From an uncultured Chloroflexales bacterium (lineage in GTDB: Bacteria; Chloroflexota; Chloroflexia; Chloroflexales; Chloroflexaceae), in NCBI GenBank assembly GCA_937967405.1, contig CALCJV010000022.1:1-64000 (forward strand): a stretch of DNA of 64,000 nucleotides, given 5' to 3'. The position numbers and the translations under genes are program-made. This document shows positions 61,344 through 64,000 of the stretch, one piece after another. The notes below the pieces were generated by a model. The model was not told the origin of the DNA and made no database searches. It saw only the letters and a list, made by a program, of their open reading frames with translations. The stretch's first letter is position 1. Every line of letters starts with the position of its first letter.

Positions 61344-63323
61344 ATGCAAAGTCTCTGGAATGACACCGAAGCCGCCCAGTTTACGGATGATCTGGGGCAA
61401 CGGGTGTATACCTCGCGGCTCCTCGGCAGCGATCCGGCACTGGTGATGCACGGCGGGGGCAACACCTCTGTCAAATCTACGCTGGTCAATATCTTCGGGG
61501 AAACTGAGGATGTGCTCTATGTGAAAGGGAGTGGCTGGGATTTGGCAACCATCGCAGCCGCCGGCTTTGCGCCGGTGCAGTTGCCCTACCTGCTGCGCCT
61601 CGCCCAGCTCGATCAGCTTAGCGATGCGGCGATGGCGCGTGAACTCCGCAAAGCAACGCTTGATCCGGCTGCCCCTGCGCCATCCGTCGAGGCCATCCTA
61701 CACGCGCTGCTGCCCTACAAATTTGTAGACCACACTCACGCCGATGCAGTGGTGACGCTCACCAACACACCGCACGGCTTCGAGTATGCCCGCGAGGTGT
61801 ATGGCGATGCGGTGGTGTATATCCCCTACATTATGCCCGGCTTCGAGCTAGCCCGCTACTGCGCGGAGGTGTTCCCGCAACAGGCCAGCCACCAGACGAT
61901 TGGCATGCTGCTGCTGAATCATGGCATGTTTAGCTTTGGCGATACGGCTCGCACCGCCTACGAGCGCATGCTTGATCTGGTCAGTCGGGCAGAGGCGTTC
62001 TTGCAACAGCGCGGGGCGTGGCAGATCACATGGGGCGCAGCCGCCGATGCCGCGCCAGATCGCCCGCTCCGCACCGAGCTTGCCACGCTGCGCCGCGCTG
62101 TGGCCGAAGTGGCCGGTGTGCCCCTGCTGCTCCGGAGCCACCGCGATGCACAGGGCTTGGGCTTTGCTCGGCTAGCGGATGTCGCCATGCTCGCGGGGCA
62201 AGGCCCGCTCACCCCCGATCATATCATCCGCACCAAGCGTGTACCCATGATCGGGCGCGATGTGCACGCCTATGCGGAAGCCTACACGCGCTACTTTGAG
62301 ACCCACGCTTCGCTTGTGGCCCAACCGCTCACCATGCTGGATGCTGCGCCACGGGTGGTGCTTGATCCCGAATTGGGGCTGTGTACGTTGGGGCGGCAGG
62401 CCAGCGAGGTAGCGATTGTCGCTGACATTTACCGCCATACGATAGACAGCATCATGCGGGCGACCCGCCTCGAACGCTGGCAAGCCCTCCCTCAAGCCGA
62501 CCTATTCCGCGTCGAGTATTGGGATTTGGAGCAAGCCAAGCTGAAGCGGCAAGGCTCCCCGCCCCCGTTCGCGGGCGAGATTGCACTGGTGACCGGTGCG
62601 GCATCGGGCATTGGCAAGGCGTGTGCGGCTGCCCTGCTCGCGCAGGGCGCGGCGGTGGTGGGGCTAGATAGAGACCCAGCGATTCAGACGTGCTTCAGCC
62701 AGCCCGATTGGTTGGGCATGGTGTGTGATGTGACTGATCCGGCGGCTATTGAGGCGGCACTGGAAACAGCCGGGCAGCACTTCGGGGGGCTGGATATGCT
62801 GATCCTGAATGCGGGCATTTTCCCGCCTAGCCAGCGCATCGCCGAGCTTGATCTGGCCACGTGGCATCGGGTGCAGCAGGTCAACCTTGATGCGAATGTG
62901 GTGCTGCTGCGTGAAGCCTACCCCCTGCTCAAGCTCGCCCTACGGGGCGGGCGGGTGGTGGTGATTGGCACGCGCAATGTCCCTGCACCGGGCGTGGGTG
63001 CGGCGGCGTATTCGGCATCCAAAGCGGCTCTGACCCAGCTAGCACGGATCGCTGCGCTAGAGTGGGGGCGCGACAATATCCGCGTGAATATGCTACACCC
63101 AGATGCAGTCTTCGATACCGGCATTTGGAGTGCTGCCGTGCTGGAGTCGCGGGCGGCAAGCTACGGCATGAGTGTGGAACAGTATAAACGCCGCAATGTG
63201 TTGCAGACCGAAGTGACCAGTGCCGAAGTTGGGGCATTGGCGGCGGCTCTGTGTAGCCCGGTGTTTGCCCGCACAACTGGCGCACAGATTCCAATAGACG
63301 GCGGCAACGAGCGGGTGATCTAA
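61344..63323 (+). CDS. bifunctional class II aldolase / short-chain dehydrogenase
   Basis: Residues 1-390 form a class II aldolase with the zinc-binding HTHAD (H130, H132) and NHGMFSFGDT near 203; residues 410-659 form a short-chain dehydrogenase with VTGAASGIG, the NAG motif and YSASKAALTQ (catalytic Tyr and Lys). Such fusions act on deoxyhexulose phosphates or deoxyhexonates, for example RhaE-type rhamnulose-phosphate aldolase plus lactaldehyde dehydrogenase; which one is unclear here. There are no rhamnose kinase or isomerase genes nearby. The ATG at 61344 has a weak ribosome site. Confidence 0.92.
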   Translation: MQSLWNDTEAAQFTDDLGQRVYTSRLLGSDPALVMHGGGNTSVKSTLVNIFGETEDVLYVKGSGWDLATIAAAGFAPVQLPYLLRLAQLDQLSDAAMARELRKATLDPAAPAPSVEAILHALLPYKFVDHTHADAVVTLTNTPHGFEYAREVYGDAVVYIPYIMPGFELARYCAEVFPQQASHQTIGMLLLNHGMFSFGDTARTAYERMLDLVSRAEAFLQQRGAWQITWGAAADAAPDRPLRTELATLRRAVAEVAGVPLLLRSHRDAQGLGFARLADVAMLAGQGPLTPDHIIRTKRVPMIGRDVHAYAEAYTRYFETHASLVAQPLTMLDAAPRVVLDPELGLCTLGRQASEVAIVADIYRHTIDSIMRATRLERWQALPQADLFRVEYWDLEQAKLKRQGSPPPFAGEIALVTGAASGIGKACAAALLAQGAAVVGLDRDPAIQTCFSQPDWLGMVCDVTDPAAIEAALETAGQHFGGLDMLILNAGIFPPSQRIAELDLATWHRVQQVNLDANVVLLREAYPLLKLALRGGRVVVIGTRNVPAPGVGAAAYSASKAALTQLARIAALEWGRDNIRVNMLHPDAVFDTGIWSAAVLESRAASYGMSVEQYKRRNVLQTEVTSAEVGALAAALCSPVFARTTGAQIPIDGGNERVI

Positions 63324-63437
63324 GGCGAATTGCCGCCCATGCCTATGCGCGGGGAGCGCGGGTCCCACATACCCCAGCACTAGCACGGCTCTCCTTCATG
63401 CATGAGCCATCATTCACCCAATCCGCACCACCGGCCC

Positions 63438-64000
63438 CTACCCGCGCCCGCCCTCGCTTGGCAGGGCGGCAACCTGCTGCGCGTAAGCCTGAAAGCCCGC
63501 CGCATCGAGCGGCTCGTTGCCGTACCACACGCGGTCAAAGGTCTGGATGATCGGCGTAATCTCGGCGCGGAGTTGCGGGTTGCCGCGCAGCTGCTCAAGG
63601 TACTCGGAGTTGGTCAAGGCGCGGTCGTAGCGCAGCAGATTGGCGGCATCGAGGCGGAGCAGCAGCGCAAGGTACATGTAGCGCACAGCGGTGCGGAAAT
63701 CGCCGTCGCGGGCAAGGCTCTGGGCGTGGCTCACCGCTTCGGCGGGGGTCAAGCGAGCATCGGGATCATCGGGATCGGGGGCGGTGCGGGCAACCGACAC
63801 GGTGCTGCGGCGCAGGCTCCGCACCAGCACCACCAGCACCACCAGCAAGAGCAGTAGCGATACGCCGATCACGATCACGTTAAATACGGGTGATGCCGCC
63901 TGCCCCACGTCGGTGGCGGGCTGGAACAGGGTTTCGAGCCACTCTAGCAGCGGGCGCAGCAGCTGATCGAGCCACGCCAAATCAATATCGGGGCGTTCCG
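63438..64000 (-). CDS. DUF4129 domain protein (5' part missing)
   Basis: The open frame continues past the window edge. The visible part has one membrane helix (SPVFNVIVIGVSLLLLLVVL), then a linker and a DUF4129 domain (SHAQSLARDGDFRTAVRYMYLALLLRLD, ALTNSEYLEQLR, FDRVWYGNEPL). Such proteins occur in clusters with transglutaminase, MoxR ATPase and DUF58 genes; the window does not show these neighbours. The function of DUF4129 is unknown. Confidence 0.85.
   Translation of the reverse strand, partial: ERPDIDLAWLDQLLRPLLEWLETLFQPATDVGQAASPVFNVIVIGVSLLLLLVVLVVLVRSLRRSTVSVARTAPDPDDPDARLTPAEAVSHAQSLARDGDFRTAVRYMYLALLLRLDAANLLRYDRALTNSEYLEQLRGNPQLRAEITPIIQTFDRVWYGNEPLDAAGFQAYAQQVAALPSEGGRG

Overview
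The window looks like chromosomal DNA of a filamentous Chloroflexota bacterium (Chloroflexales-like). The grounds are family content: extracellular proteins with the YW..NGGL..FGYPIT module, very large GT39-like polyprenol-sugar glycosyltransferases with added soluble domains, Uma2 and DUF4139 proteins, and a GC-rich background. I cannot name a genus. There are 48 protein-coding genes (two cut by the window edges) and no rRNA, tRNA, CRISPR array or transposase that I can see.

Layout. 1-5.4 kb: OsmC (partial), a Tat-exported cyclase, a DUF3179 lipoprotein, Uma2, an alpha/beta hydrolase plus VOC pair, and an HU protein. 5.6-9.4 kb: a KefB-type antiporter and an exported beta-propeller protein. 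9.5-18.7 kb: minus-strand housekeeping run rimO, dnaG, dgt, a small membrane protein, a DUF4139 protein, a class A beta-lactamase-fold lipoprotein and clpS. 18.9-28.7 kb: FMN reductase, acetoacetyl-CoA synthetase, dprA, an unknown small protein, an orphan ABC ATPase, an HtrA protease, miaA, tyrS and a TrmB-type regulator. 29-31 kb: a P1B-4 metal ATPase behind a consensus promoter with overlapping dyads. 30.8-42.1 kb: a surface-polysaccharide cluster of four GT39-like enzymes and one GT4. 42.2-43.8 kb: a two-gene AT-rich unit, DUF262 protein plus HEPN RNase. 43.9-49.1 kb: a complete BMP-type ABC importer with a consensus promoter, a structured leader and an intercistronic hairpin. 49.4-59.6 kb: ruvB, then an ABC ATPase / GATase-like membrane protein / tandem PH-domain protein / cmk cluster, gltX, hisF and a HAD hydrolase. 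59.6-64 kb: a PP2C (RsbU-type) phosphatase, a bifunctional aldolase/short-chain dehydrogenase, and a partial DUF4129 protein.

The best candidate for an accessory biological system is the DUF262-HEPN pair at 42197-43821. The genes are translationally coupled, have their own extended -10 promoter, and are clearly AT-richer than both flanks. By family logic this is a nucleotide-responsive sensor with an RNase effector, that is, a likely anti-phage or abortive-infection module inserted between a transporter operon and a polysaccharide operon. Other points of interest are a recurrent extended -10 promoter type, the dyad operators in front of the metal ATPase, the GT39 enzymes that carry one beta-sandwich domain at opposite termini, and an intergenic repeat family that has contributed the C-terminus of one protein. 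All function calls rest on motifs read by eye; no database search was run.
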